DNA of 52,396 nt from assembly GCA_001874265.1 (NCBI GenBank), contig MPDD01000017.1, positions 1-52,396 on the forward strand. The letters are read 5' to 3'. Origin of the DNA: Bacteroidetes bacterium MedPE-SWsnd-G1 (lineage in GTDB: Bacteria > Bacteroidota > Bacteroidia > Flavobacteriales > Flavobacteriaceae). Positions 44,656 to 52,396 of this stretch are shown one piece after another. The notes under the pieces are model-generated. The model ran no database searches, had not been told where the DNA came from, and worked only from the letters and a program-made list of their open reading frames with translations. The number at the start of each line of letters is the position of its first letter. The stretch's first letter is position 1. The position numbers were made by a program, and so were the translations under genes.

Positions 44656-45926
44656 TAATCATACTTTTTCCAGCGTTTTTTTAAGATTTCTCTGAAACTT
44701 TGCTCTCTTGTATTTTGACCGGGTTCATATAGTTTGGTGCCCGACAATTCACTAGGTAAAAATTCTTGTTCCGTAAAGTTGTCGTCATAACTATGAGCAT
44801 ATTTGTAGTCTTCGCCATAGTTTAATTCTTTCATTAGTTTGGTTGGTGCATTTCTTAAATGTAACGGAACAGGCAAGTCACCCGTTTGTTGCACAATCTG
44901 CTGAGCCTTGCCAATTGCTTCATAAGATGCATTACTTTTAGGTGAGTTTGCCAAGTATACGGCACATTGGCTTAAAATAATTCTAGATTCTGGGTATCCG
45001 ATAGTATTTACTGCCTGAAACGTGTTATTGGCCATTATTAATGCAGTTGGATTCGCATTTCCTATATCTTCCGATGCTGCTATTAGTAATCTTCTGGCAA
45101 TAAATTTAACATCTTCTCCACCTTCAATCATTCGCGCTAACCAATATACTGCGGCATTTGGGTCGCTACCTCTTATAGATTTAATAAACGCAGAAATAAT
45201 GTCATAATGTTGTTCTCCGGTTTTATCATAGCGAGCCATATTTTTTTGAACGCGATCCATTACATATTTATCTGTAATAGTTATGGTTTTCTGCTCTGTT
45301 GATGTTACTAATAATTCGAATATATTTAAGAGTTTTCTTGCGTCACCGCCCGACAATCGAATAAGTGCATCTGTTTCTTTTAATTTGATGTTTTTTTTTG
45401 AAAGAAGTTCATCTTTAGTCAGCGCTCTATGGATTAGGGATGTTAGATCTTCTCTTTCAAATGAGTTTAATATGTATACCTGACATCTAGAAAGAAGTGC
45501 AGGAATTACCTCAAAACTTGGGTTCTCTGTGGTGGCGCCAATCAAGGTAATCCAACCTTTTTCTACAGCTCCTAATAACGAATCTTGCTGAGATTTGCTA
45601 AATCTATGAATTTCATCAATGAATAGAATAGGGTTCTTGGTTGTAAAAAGACTTCCACTTTGTTTTGCCTTAGCTATGACATCTCTAATGTCCTTAACAC
45701 CTGAATTAATAGCGCTTAAAGTATAAAACGGACGTTTACTTTCAGTTGCAATAATATTTGCTAACGTTGTTTTACCTATTCCCGGAGGGCCCCATAATAT
45801 CAATGATGGAATCACTCCTTGTTTTATATGCTGTGTTAAATAGCCATTCGGTCCAACAAGATGTTGCTGACTAATGTAATCACTGAGTGATTTAGGTCTT
45901 ATTCGTTCTGCTAACGGTTGGTTCAT
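44652..45926 (-). CDS. rarA: replication-associated recombination protein A (RarA/MgsA)
   Basis: A 424-residue AAA+ ATPase that acts at stalled replication forks. It starts [22 protein letters not shown], with Walker [14 protein letters not shown] (about 43-55), Walker [21 protein letters not shown] (about 100-119), the sensor [17 protein letters not shown], and the RarA-specific C-terminal half ([38 protein letters not shown]). Length and order match the family. It is divergent from the rhomboid gene over 93 bases. Confidence 0.96.
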   Translation of the reverse strand: MNQPLAERIRPKSLSDYISQQHLVGPNGYLTQHIKQGVIPSLILWGPPGIGKTTLANIIATESKRPFYTLSAINSGVKDIRDVIAKAKQSGSLFTTKNPILFIDEIHRFSKSQQDSLLGAVEKGWITLIGATTENPSFEVIPALLSRCQVYILNSFEREDLTSLIHRALTKDELLSKKNIKLKETDALIRLSGGDARKLLNIFELLVTSTEQKTITITDKYVMDRVQKNMARYDKTGEQHYDIISAFIKSIRGSDPNAAVYWLARMIEGGEDVKFIARRLLIAASEDIGNANPTALIMANNTFQAVNTIGYPESRIILSQCAVYLANSPKSNASYEAIGKAQQIVQQTGDLPVPLHLRNAPTKLMKELNYGEDYKYAHSYDDNFTEQEFLPSELSGTKLYEPGQNTREQSFREILKKRWKKYDY

Positions 45927-46019
45927 AGCATAAAAGTACTAGAAATTGATTAGTTTTGATTAAGAACTGACATTATTTCCATCTATTTAGTTTAGGAATT
46001 GTTTTTGTTTTAATTAAGT

Positions 46020-46694
46020 ATGGATGATTCAAAAAATTTTCAATTTTCTTTTCAAGTTTTAATAGTACCATTTATTGCTGTATTTTCGATTTGGTTGGTG
46101 TATTGGTTCGAAATAAGATTTGGATATAATTTTACTAAATATGGAATCTTACCCCAATCTATTAATGGATTAAGAGGGGTAATCTTTTCTCCTTTTATTC
46201 ATAGTTCAACTTCCCATCTATTTAACAATTCAATTCCACTTGCAGTTCTTTTATGGAGTTTATGCTTCTTTTATAAAGAATTGGCTATTAAAACGTTGGT
46301 GTATGGGTCATTGCTTACAGGTTTATTAACTTGGTCATTCGCAAGAGAATCATATCATATAGGTGCAAGCGGTGTCGTATATATGCTATTTAGTTATATA
46401 TTTTTTAGTGGATTGATAAGAAAGCATTACAGACTGGTAGCACTTTCTTTAGCAGTTGTTTTTCTGTATGGAGGAATGATTTGGTATGTATTTCCGATTA
46501 AATCAGGAATGTCTTGGGAAGGACATTTGTCTGGATTTGTTGTTGGATTGTTGTTAGCAACATTATATAGAAAGAAAGGACCACAAAAGAAAGAGTATGT
46601 ATTTACACAAACAAAGTTTGATTTAATGTTTGATGAACACGGAAATTATAATCCTGAAGCTTTAGAAGGAAAAGAATCAGAGGAAAAACTATAA
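46020..46694 (+). CDS. rhomboid-family intramembrane serine protease
   Basis: A 224-residue membrane protein with about six helices. The catalytic dyad is visible: Ser117 in HIGASGVVYML and His169 in MSWEGHLSGFVVG. The HLFNNSIPL segment near residue 63 carries the conserved His and Asn of the oxyanion region. The C-terminal ~45 residues are a soluble charged tail (YRKKGPQKKEYVF ... GNYNPEALEGKE). Its substrate is unknown. The stop overlaps the convergent rlmB by 6 bases. Confidence 0.93.
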   Translation: MDDSKNFQFSFQVLIVPFIAVFSIWLVYWFEIRFGYNFTKYGILPQSINGLRGVIFSPFIHSSTSHLFNNSIPLAVLLWSLCFFYKELAIKTLVYGSLLTGLLTWSFARESYHIGASGVVYMLFSYIFFSGLIRKHYRLVALSLAVVFLYGGMIWYVFPIKSGMSWEGHLSGFVVGLLLATLYRKKGPQKKEYVFTQTKFDLMFDEHGNYNPEALEGKESEEKL

Positions 46695-47429
46695 ACGCTG
46701 TCTCAAGGCTTCGTATAAAATGGCACCACAGGCTACTGAAACATTTAAGGACTCTATAGTGCCGAGTAACGGTAGTTTTGCCTTAGCATTTACCATTTTC
46801 AAAATAGAAGGATTTACACCTCTATGTTCAGAACCCATTATTATTGCGGTGGGTTGATTGAAATTAACATCGAACAGCGTGTCTTCGGTTTTTTCCGTAG
46901 CGGCAACTAGATTTATTTCAGAAGCTTGCAATAAAAACAAAGCGTCTTTTAAATGGTCAACTCTACAAATAGGAACTTTGAAAGCAGCACCGGCCGAGGT
47001 CTTAATGGCATCTGCATTTAATGGAGCACTTCCCTGATTTTGAACAACGATTGCATCTACACCTGTACACTCTGCAGTTCTAATGATAGCACCAAAGTTT
47101 CTTACATCGGTTATTTGATCTAGTAAGAGTATAAGCGGTGTTTTATCAGAATTTAAAACACTTTCAATGACAATTTCTAAATCATGAAAATCAATTGGAG
47201 AAATAGTCGCTGCAACACCTTGATGATTGCTATTTTTAGAAAGATGATTTAATTTTTCTACAGGAACATGGCTTGTTGCAATACTATGTTTTTTAATTAA
47301 AGTATTTAGTTCAGAAAATAAATTTCCAGATAGTCCCTTTTGAAGATATACTTTTTGAATTGTAGCACCTGAATTAATAGCTTCAATAATTGCTCTAATT
47401 CCAAATATTTTCGATGATTTATTTTCCAT
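46689..47429 (-). CDS. rlmB: 23S rRNA 2'-O-ribose methyltransferase, RlmB/TrmH family
   Basis: About 246 residues with the start at ATG 47429 (MENKSSKIFGIRAIIEAINSG). An upstream in-frame ATG at 47471 would read through the terminator at 47458-47490 and is unlikely. An N-terminal L30-like substrate domain is followed by the SpoU knot fold with motif 1 DVRNFGAIIRTAE, motif 2 AIIMGSEHRGV and motif 3 SLNVSVACGAILYEALRQ. RlmB methylates G2251 of 23S rRNA in E. coli using S-adenosylmethionine; the same role is likely here but other TrmH targets are possible. Confidence 0.92.
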   Translation of the reverse strand: MENKSSKIFGIRAIIEAINSGATIQKVYLQKGLSGNLFSELNTLIKKHSIATSHVPVEKLNHLSKNSNHQGVAATISPIDFHDLEIVIESVLNSDKTPLILLLDQITDVRNFGAIIRTAECTGVDAIVVQNQGSAPLNADAIKTSAGAAFKVPICRVDHLKDALFLLQASEINLVAATEKTEDTLFDVNFNQPTAIIMGSEHRGVNPSILKMVNAKAKLPLLGTIESLNVSVACGAILYEALRQRL

Positions 47430-47457
47430 GGTGCAAATGTAGGTATTATTTAATGCT

Positions 47458-47490
47458 AAAAAAAAGGCCATCTTATTTAAGATGGCCTTT
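47458..47490 (-). terminator. strong terminator of the second SusC/SusD operon
   Basis: A perfect 12-bp inverted repeat (aaaggccatctt at 47463-47474 with its complement at 47479-47490) with a 4-base loop. On the minus strand the stem ends in eight T (47465-47458). It sits 23 bases after the SusD stop and also shields rlmB from read-through. Confidence 0.9.
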
Positions 47491-47513
47491 AATATAAATT
47501 TATTGCTTAAATA

Positions 47514-48905
47514 CTAGTACCCGTCGTTTTGAACAACATTCGAGTTTGCATTAATTTCTGCAGCAGGAATTGGATAAGTAAATAAGTTATTAGGATAACT
47601 TAACGTTTCAATAAGATTCTGACTAGATCCTATTACATCTACACTCATTCCAGTTCTCATTAAATCATCAAATCTAAATCCTTCAAACATCAATTCTTTT
47701 CTTCTCTCATCTAAGATGATGTCTTTAGTAACCATTGTATGAGCAGCAGCTCCACGGTTAGAAGTAATCATGTTTAATTGAGTTAAAGCCATAGGATCTG
47801 CATTATTAATCTCGAATAAAGCTTCAGCATAAATTAAAACGATTTCTTCAATTCTAATTAAAGGTACGTTATCAGCATTAGTTACAGTATCTGGATATTT
47901 ACCCATGTTACGTAATCTAGTACCAGCATCTTGATACCCTAAGATATCTTTACGAACATCTCCGTCAGCATAAAGATCAATAACATTTGCAATAGCTTCA
48001 GCATCACCATATCCTGAAGGTGCATCACTTGGGAATCTATACATATAAGCTAAACTTCCATTACCAGCATTATCAGATCCACTGTATTGCAATTCAAAAA
48101 TAGAATTTCCAGCTTCTTTACCAGCCCAGTTAGAAACGAAACTTGCAGCTGGTGCAATTGTATATCCTCCGTTATCAATTACCATTTTTGCAGCATCACG
48201 TGCACGTGCCCAATCTCCAAAATATAATGCAACTCTAGCTTCTAAAGCTTTTGCTGCGTATTTTGAAATGAATATTTTACTATCATAAGCTACATCCATC
48301 ATACCAAATGCTTGCTCTAAATCTAAGTAAATTGCAGACTTAACTTCAGAAACAGTATTTCTTGAAGGTGATAAACTCTCTGCATCTCCTTTAAAAGTAG
48401 TAACAATAGGAACTCCTAAATCTCCGCTTGGAGCATGTTGTTGACCAAAACTTCTTAAAAGATCATAATGTGCTAATGCTCTGATTGCAATTGCCTCACC
48501 TTGAAGGTGACGACCATAAGCTAAGTCACCATCTAAAGTTGTAACATCTGTATTAATAACAATGTTTGCATTTGCAATTACAGAATAAGCATTATTCCAT
48601 AAGTAATCAGTGTTTTCATTGTATTTGAATTCAGCTTGAGTAGAGTACCTACCTGAATTACCATTCGAAAACATGTTATCACTTCTTACCTCATTTGTAA
48701 TGATAGCAGCTTGACCGTAATATCCAGATGCAGTTAATTGACTATGCATACCTTTAATAATACTGTACAAGTTACCAACATTTACAACACTTCCTTCAAC
48801 AGACTTGTCTTGCGCTAATGTAGGCTCTAAACTGTCGGTACCACAAGAACTAAGTAACCCAGCACTTAACCCTAGTAATAATGTATATTTAAATATTTTT
48901 TTCAT
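47514..48905 (-). CDS. SusD/RagB-family lipoprotein of the second pair
   Basis: A 463-residue surface glycan- or nutrient-binding lipoprotein (lipobox LLSSC, Cys21). Typical SusD parts are VNVGNLYSIIKGMHSQLTASGYYGQ at the N-terminus, LQGEAIAIRALAHYDLLRSFGQQ, and the C-terminal IRIEEIVLIYAEALFEINN, ILDERRKELMFEGFRFDDLMRTG and FTYPIPAAEINANSNVVQN. It has no inserted extra domain, unlike the first SusD. It follows its SusC partner by 3 bases. No glycanase lies beside the pair in the window, so the substrate is unknown. Confidence 0.95.
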   Translation of the reverse strand: MKKIFKYTLLLGLSAGLLSSCGTDSLEPTLAQDKSVEGSVVNVGNLYSIIKGMHSQLTASGYYGQAAIITNEVRSDNMFSNGNSGRYSTQAEFKYNENTDYLWNNAYSVIANANIVINTDVTTLDGDLAYGRHLQGEAIAIRALAHYDLLRSFGQQHAPSGDLGVPIVTTFKGDAESLSPSRNTVSEVKSAIYLDLEQAFGMMDVAYDSKIFISKYAAKALEARVALYFGDWARARDAAKMVIDNGGYTIAPAASFVSNWAGKEAGNSIFELQYSGSDNAGNGSLAYMYRFPSDAPSGYGDAEAIANVIDLYADGDVRKDILGYQDAGTRLRNMGKYPDTVTNADNVPLIRIEEIVLIYAEALFEINNADPMALTQLNMITSNRGAAAHTMVTKDIILDERRKELMFEGFRFDDLMRTGMSVDVIGSSQNLIETLSYPNNLFTYPIPAAEINANSNVVQNDGY

Positions 48906-48908
48906 TGT

Positions 48909-51900
48909 TTAAAATTTTATATTAAATCCAAATAAAATAGTTTTTGATGGAGGAGTTTCCAATCCAATCGTACCACCTAAATCAATTTCAGGATCATAAG
49001 TTAAATTCGGGTCTTTAGTCCAAGTTAATAGGTTGTTTCCTCTTAAGAAAACGTTTAACCCTGCAATACCAGACTTGTTTAATAAGTCTTTAAAGTCGTA
49101 TCCAACTGTTAAACTTCTAAGTCTAAAGTATTCTCCATCGAATAAATATTTAGAATTCGATTCCCATGGTGTAAATGAACTAGAAAATTTACCATGTCTA
49201 GTTACATCACCTGGCTCTTGCCATCTATCTAATAAAGTAGTTAAACCTTGGAATGCAAAAATTGGATATGCATTTGGTTGACTAGTATATCTATGCCATC
49301 CATCATAAACTTTATGTCCAGTAGCATAATATCCATTTGCGTCTACGTAGAAGTTTTTGAAATCTACATGTAAATTCATACCAGCAGTTAAGGTTGGTAC
49401 TCCATTACCACCTTGCCATGACGGATTAGCTTCATTGAAAACAGTCGTAGTAGGACCATCTTTTCCATCAATATAAAATTCTTCCTCTCCAGTGTCAGGA
49501 TTTACACCTGCGAAAGTAGGCATATACCATCCGTTAACAGGGTGTCCAGACTCAATTCTTGTTCTTGTAGTCGTAATAGTTCTTTCTGTACCATCAGGTC
49601 TTAAAGGCAATTTAGTAATTTCATTATCTACAGTACCAATATTACCTCCTACAGATAAATTAAAGTCTTCACTTCTTACAACATTAACATTTAATTCAGC
49701 TTCAAAACCGGTGTTAGTTAACTCTCCAATGTTTTGTACTTGACTTGTGAATCCAGTAGTTTGAGATAAAGGAACATTCAATAATAGATCATAAGAGTTT
49801 CTATTAAAGTATGTGAAGTTACCATTTAAAATACCGTTGAATAATCCAAATTCAATACCAACATCTAATGTTGCAGATTTTTCCCAAGTTAATTCATTAT
49901 TACCGAATGTATTTACAACCTGTGCACCTTCTCCATTATAATCTACACTATAAGAGAATAAAGATTGGTATTGGTTTAATCCAATATTTGCATTACCTGT
50001 AATACCATAAGAAGCTCTTAATTTCAAGTTGCTAATCCAATCTGTATTAGCTAAGAAATCTGCTTTATGTGCGTTCCATGCTCCACCAACAGACCAGAAA
50101 CTACCCCATCTTTGATCAGGGCTAAATCTAGAGTTTCCTTCGTATCTGAAGTTACCATTAATAATGTATTTTCCACCGAATGCGCTATAATTTAAAGTTG
50201 CCATATATGCACCTAAATAATAGTCAGTTTCATTAGAAGTAATAGAAACTGGGTTTCCAGTAGAATCTAAGTTAAATAGTCCATCATCAGCGAAGTTTTC
50301 ACCATATCCTCCTAAATAGTATCTTTTATTAGATTGATATTCTTGTAATAAAGATGCTCTAAAGTTATGGTTTTCTCCTAAATCAAAGGCATAATTTAAT
50401 TGATTTTGGAATGTTAAATCAGTAGTATGTCTAACGTACTGACCTGCATCACCTGATGTCGGTGATCCGTATCCATAATTTCTATTAGAGTAAGATCGAG
50501 AGTTGTAAACTTGATAATCGATAGCAAATCTAGAACTAAAATCAAATCCATTTCCAATATCATAAGATACCTGGTTGTTAGAACGAATTCTAGACAAGAA
50601 GTTATCATCTATATTATACTTAGTAATATATAATGGATTTGGTAATGACCCTCCGAACTGATTAATTGTTCCATCATCATTGTAAGGAATATTATAAGGA
50701 GGCATAAAGAAAATTGAACTTCTTGCACCTTCAAAATATGCACTTCTTTCTAAAAAGGCATCTTGCTCTTGGTAAGATCCTTCATTAGAAGTAGAGAATT
50801 TAAGTTTATCAGTTAAATCAACACTGAAACTTAAGTTTCCATTTATTCTTTCGAATTCAGATCCAATTACAGTACCTTCTTGGCTCATGTAACCTAAACC
50901 TGCATTGAAATTGTAAGAGTCCTTACCTCCGTTTGCATTGAAAGCATACTGTTGTACAACAGCATCTTTATTTTTAATTGTTTCTTTCCAGTTCCCTTCT
51001 GGTCTACCATTTGCGTCCCAAGATAAATAAGGCTCTCTTGCAAGAAGATAGGCTTCAGCTTCAGCTTCAGTTCCAAAGAAACCATCATTAAAATATGCTT
51101 CAGAAGCTAATTCTAAACGGTTTACTGTTGTTAATGGGTCTGGCCCGTCAACAGCATCGTTAGAAAAACCATATGAAGAATTAAAACTGAATGAAGTTTT
51201 TCCAGCTTTACCTGTTTTAGTAGTAATTAAGATTACACCATTAGATCCTCTTGCACCATATTGTGCAGTTGCAGATGCATCTTTTAATACAGTTACAGTC
51301 TCAATATTATTAGGATCAATAGATGCTAAATTAGAGAAGAACGATGTTGCTCCAGAATTTGAAGCATTTCCATTACTAATAGGAACACCATCAATTACAT
51401 ATAATGGCTCGTTACCTGCAGTAATAGAACTAATACCACGGATTCTTATTTGAGCAGTAGAACCTGGAGTTCCAGAGTTGGCTGCTACTGAAAGACCCGC
51501 TACTTTTCCTTGTAATGCCTGATCGACACTTGGAGTAATTACATCCGTAATATCGTCCTGATTCAGTTGTACTGCAGAACCAGTAACCTCAGATCGTTTG
51601 TAGGATGTATATCCAACTACAACAACTTCTTCTAAAATACTGTCGGCTTCTAAAACTACATTTATAGTATTAGCATTTCCTACAGTAATTTCTTGAGTTG
51701 TCATTCCAATAAAACTAAATTGAAGAACATCTCCTACAGAGGCTTCTATAGAATAGTTACCATCAAAATCAGTTTCTGCACCCGTAGTGGTACCTTTAAT
51801 TAAAACACTTACTCCTGGCAATGGACCTGTTTCGTCAGTCACATTTCCAGAAATGGTTTTAGTTTGTGCAAATGTTAGTTGCACGACAAACGCTAGTAAT

Positions 51901-51932
51901 AGCGTTAAAATTCCATTTAACTTTGTTTTCAT
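48909..51932 (-). CDS. SusC-like TonB-dependent transporter of the second pair
   Basis: About 1007 residues from ATG 51932 (MKTKLNGILTLLLAFVVQLTFAQ), which begins a proper signal peptide; the frame opens 10 codons earlier at 51962, which would bury it. The CarboxypepD-like domain (ISGNVTDETGPLPGVSVLIKG), the TonB-box-like EEVVVVGYTSYKR, the plug (IRIRGISSITAGNEPLYVIDG; VLKDASATAQYGARGSNGV) and the barrel end TILFGFNIKF are clear. It imports an unknown ligand with the SusD next to it. Only about 100 bases of native upstream DNA remain before the foreign junction, with no promoter found. Confidence 0.95.
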   Translation of the reverse strand: MKTKLNGILTLLLAFVVQLTFAQTKTISGNVTDETGPLPGVSVLIKGTTTGAETDFDGNYSIEASVGDVLQFSFIGMTTQEITVGNANTINVVLEADSILEEVVVVGYTSYKRSEVTGSAVQLNQDDITDVITPSVDQALQGKVAGLSVAANSGTPGSTAQIRIRGISSITAGNEPLYVIDGVPISNGNASNSGATSFFSNLASIDPNNIETVTVLKDASATAQYGARGSNGVILITTKTGKAGKTSFSFNSSYGFSNDAVDGPDPLTTVNRLELASEAYFNDGFFGTEAEAEAYLLAREPYLSWDANGRPEGNWKETIKNKDAVVQQYAFNANGGKDSYNFNAGLGYMSQEGTVIGSEFERINGNLSFSVDLTDKLKFSTSNEGSYQEQDAFLERSAYFEGARSSIFFMPPYNIPYNDDGTINQFGGSLPNPLYITKYNIDDNFLSRIRSNNQVSYDIGNGFDFSSRFAIDYQVYNSRSYSNRNYGYGSPTSGDAGQYVRHTTDLTFQNQLNYAFDLGENHNFRASLLQEYQSNKRYYLGGYGENFADDGLFNLDSTGNPVSITSNETDYYLGAYMATLNYSAFGGKYIINGNFRYEGNSRFSPDQRWGSFWSVGGAWNAHKADFLANTDWISNLKLRASYGITGNANIGLNQYQSLFSYSVDYNGEGAQVVNTFGNNELTWEKSATLDVGIEFGLFNGILNGNFTYFNRNSYDLLLNVPLSQTTGFTSQVQNIGELTNTGFEAELNVNVVRSEDFNLSVGGNIGTVDNEITKLPLRPDGTERTITTTRTRIESGHPVNGWYMPTFAGVNPDTGEEEFYIDGKDGPTTTVFNEANPSWQGGNGVPTLTAGMNLHVDFKNFYVDANGYYATGHKVYDGWHRYTSQPNAYPIFAFQGLTTLLDRWQEPGDVTRHGKFSSSFTPWESNSKYLFDGEYFRLRSLTVGYDFKDLLNKSGIAGLNVFLRGNNLLTWTKDPNLTYDPEIDLGGTIGLETPPSKTILFGFNIKF

Positions 51933-52039
51933 GTTATAACTTTTTGAATTAATCGATTTCAAAAGTCTTAATTAATACTTAATAAAACAACTTTTTAGCT
52001 TAAAAAGTGTTAAAAAAGTTAAGGCATACTTAAAGAATA

Positions 52040-52396
52040 TTAGGGAAGAACCGAGCCTTCGCGTACGATGCAGCCTTCGACCACTTCCGAGCGCGCGCCG
52101 ATAAAGCAGTTGTCTTCGATGATGGTAGGGCCGGCCTGCATGGGTTCCAGCACGCCGCCAATACCGACACCGCCGGACAGGTGTACGTTCTTGCCGATCT
52201 GCGCACAGGAGCCAACGGTGGCCCAGGTGTCAACCATGGTGCCTTCATCTACATAGGCGCCCAGGTTCACAAAAGAGGGCATCAAGACAACGCCGGGGGC
52301 GATGAATGCGGATTTACGCACGATGCAGTTGGGAACGGCACGGAAGCCGGCCTCTTTCCATTCCGTATCGCCCCAGCCCATGAATTTGCTGTCGAC
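52040..52396 (-). CDS. dapD: fragment of tetrahydrodipicolinate N-succinyltransferase, foreign DNA
   Basis: The frame is open from the window end and encodes about 118 residues of DapD (lysine/diaminopimelate synthesis): [20 protein letters not shown], then left-handed beta-helix hexapeptide repeats with [30 protein letters not shown] and [19 protein letters not shown]. After EGSV the frame reads LP and stops at 52040-52042, where real DapD continues. Both ends are missing. The DNA is GC-rich with proteobacterial codon use, unlike everything before it. It looks like a piece of another genome joined near 52040-52048, not a functional gene. Confidence 0.88.
   Translation of the reverse strand, partial: VDSKFMGWGDTEWKEAGFRAVPNCIVRKSAFIAPGVVLMPSFVNLGAYVDEGTMVDTWATVGSCAQIGKNVHLSGGVGIGGVLEPMQAGPTIIEDNCFIGARSEVVEGCIVREGSVLP

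Noticed and set aside
47430..47471. Longer N-terminus for RlmB
   Set aside because: The extra codons run through the strong terminator hairpin at 47458-47490, and the family start fits ATG 47429.
52068..52256. 62-codon plus-strand frame and a 72-codon second minus-strand frame in the GC-rich end
   Set aside because: Both are shadow frames of the dapD fragment, which is the only frame with conserved hexapeptide repeats.
52040..52396. Horizontal acquisition of dapD by the flavobacterium
   Set aside because: The gene is cut at both sides with no mobile element or direct repeat, and an abrupt mid-codon-block break is more like a chimeric sequence.

Overview
The window is AT-rich DNA from a member of the Bacteroidota, almost certainly a marine-type Flavobacteriaceae. 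The evidence is SusC/SusD pairs, a type IX secretion C-terminal sorting tail on an amylase, the gliding/T9SS genes gldJ and porV, and several flavobacterial promoters of the form TTG-N17-22-TAnnTTTG. There are no rRNA, tRNA, CRISPR or insertion sequences that I can see. The last ~350 bases (from about 52040) are foreign-looking, GC-rich DNA carrying an internal piece of a proteobacterial dapD. The junction is abrupt and looks like a chimeric or misassembled end.

Region 1 (1-2908) holds a Kelch-type lipoprotein, a small two-helix membrane protein and a secreted alpha/beta hydrolase. Region 2 (2910-25432) is a large alpha-glucan (starch/maltodextrin) utilization locus with two divergent arms around a LacI-type regulator. 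The left, minus-strand arm is SusC, SusD and a SusE/F-like starch-binding lipoprotein, then a terminator, then a multidomain T9SS-secreted GH13 amylase and a two-domain Fn3-like lipoprotein. The right, plus-strand arm is an SLC45-like inner-membrane sugar transporter, beta-phosphoglucomutase, a GH65 maltose phosphorylase, three more GH13 enzymes and an esterase with an N-terminal starch-binding-like domain. The logic is: cut glucan outside, bind and import oligosaccharides through SusCD(E), trim them in the periplasm, import maltose, phosphorolyse it, and feed glucose-6-phosphate into glycolysis. Glycolytic pfkA and gapA and a BadF-type sugar kinase follow directly (25660-28558).

Region 3 (28544-34477) has murF, gldJ, porV, cytidine deaminase and a secreted protein of unknown function. 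The T9SS sortase gene porU, usually found between gldJ and porV, is not there; a 585-base gene-free stretch is in its place. Region 4 (34533-47429) is mostly housekeeping: TrkH/TrkA potassium uptake, RadC, an MltF-like lytic transglycosylase, a polysaccharide-deacetylase-like protein, a YjjG-type HAD phosphatase, a three-gene envelope cluster of unknown role, RarA, a rhomboid protease and RlmB. Region 5 (47458-51932) is a second SusC/SusD pair with no enzymes visible beside it, cut off upstream by the foreign junction.

The most notable points are: a SusD that carries an inserted SusE/F-type starch-binding domain nearly identical in pattern to those of the neighbouring SusE; a pair of LacI-type operators spaced 31 bp apart; the missing porU; the esterase in the starch locus; and the chimeric dapD end.
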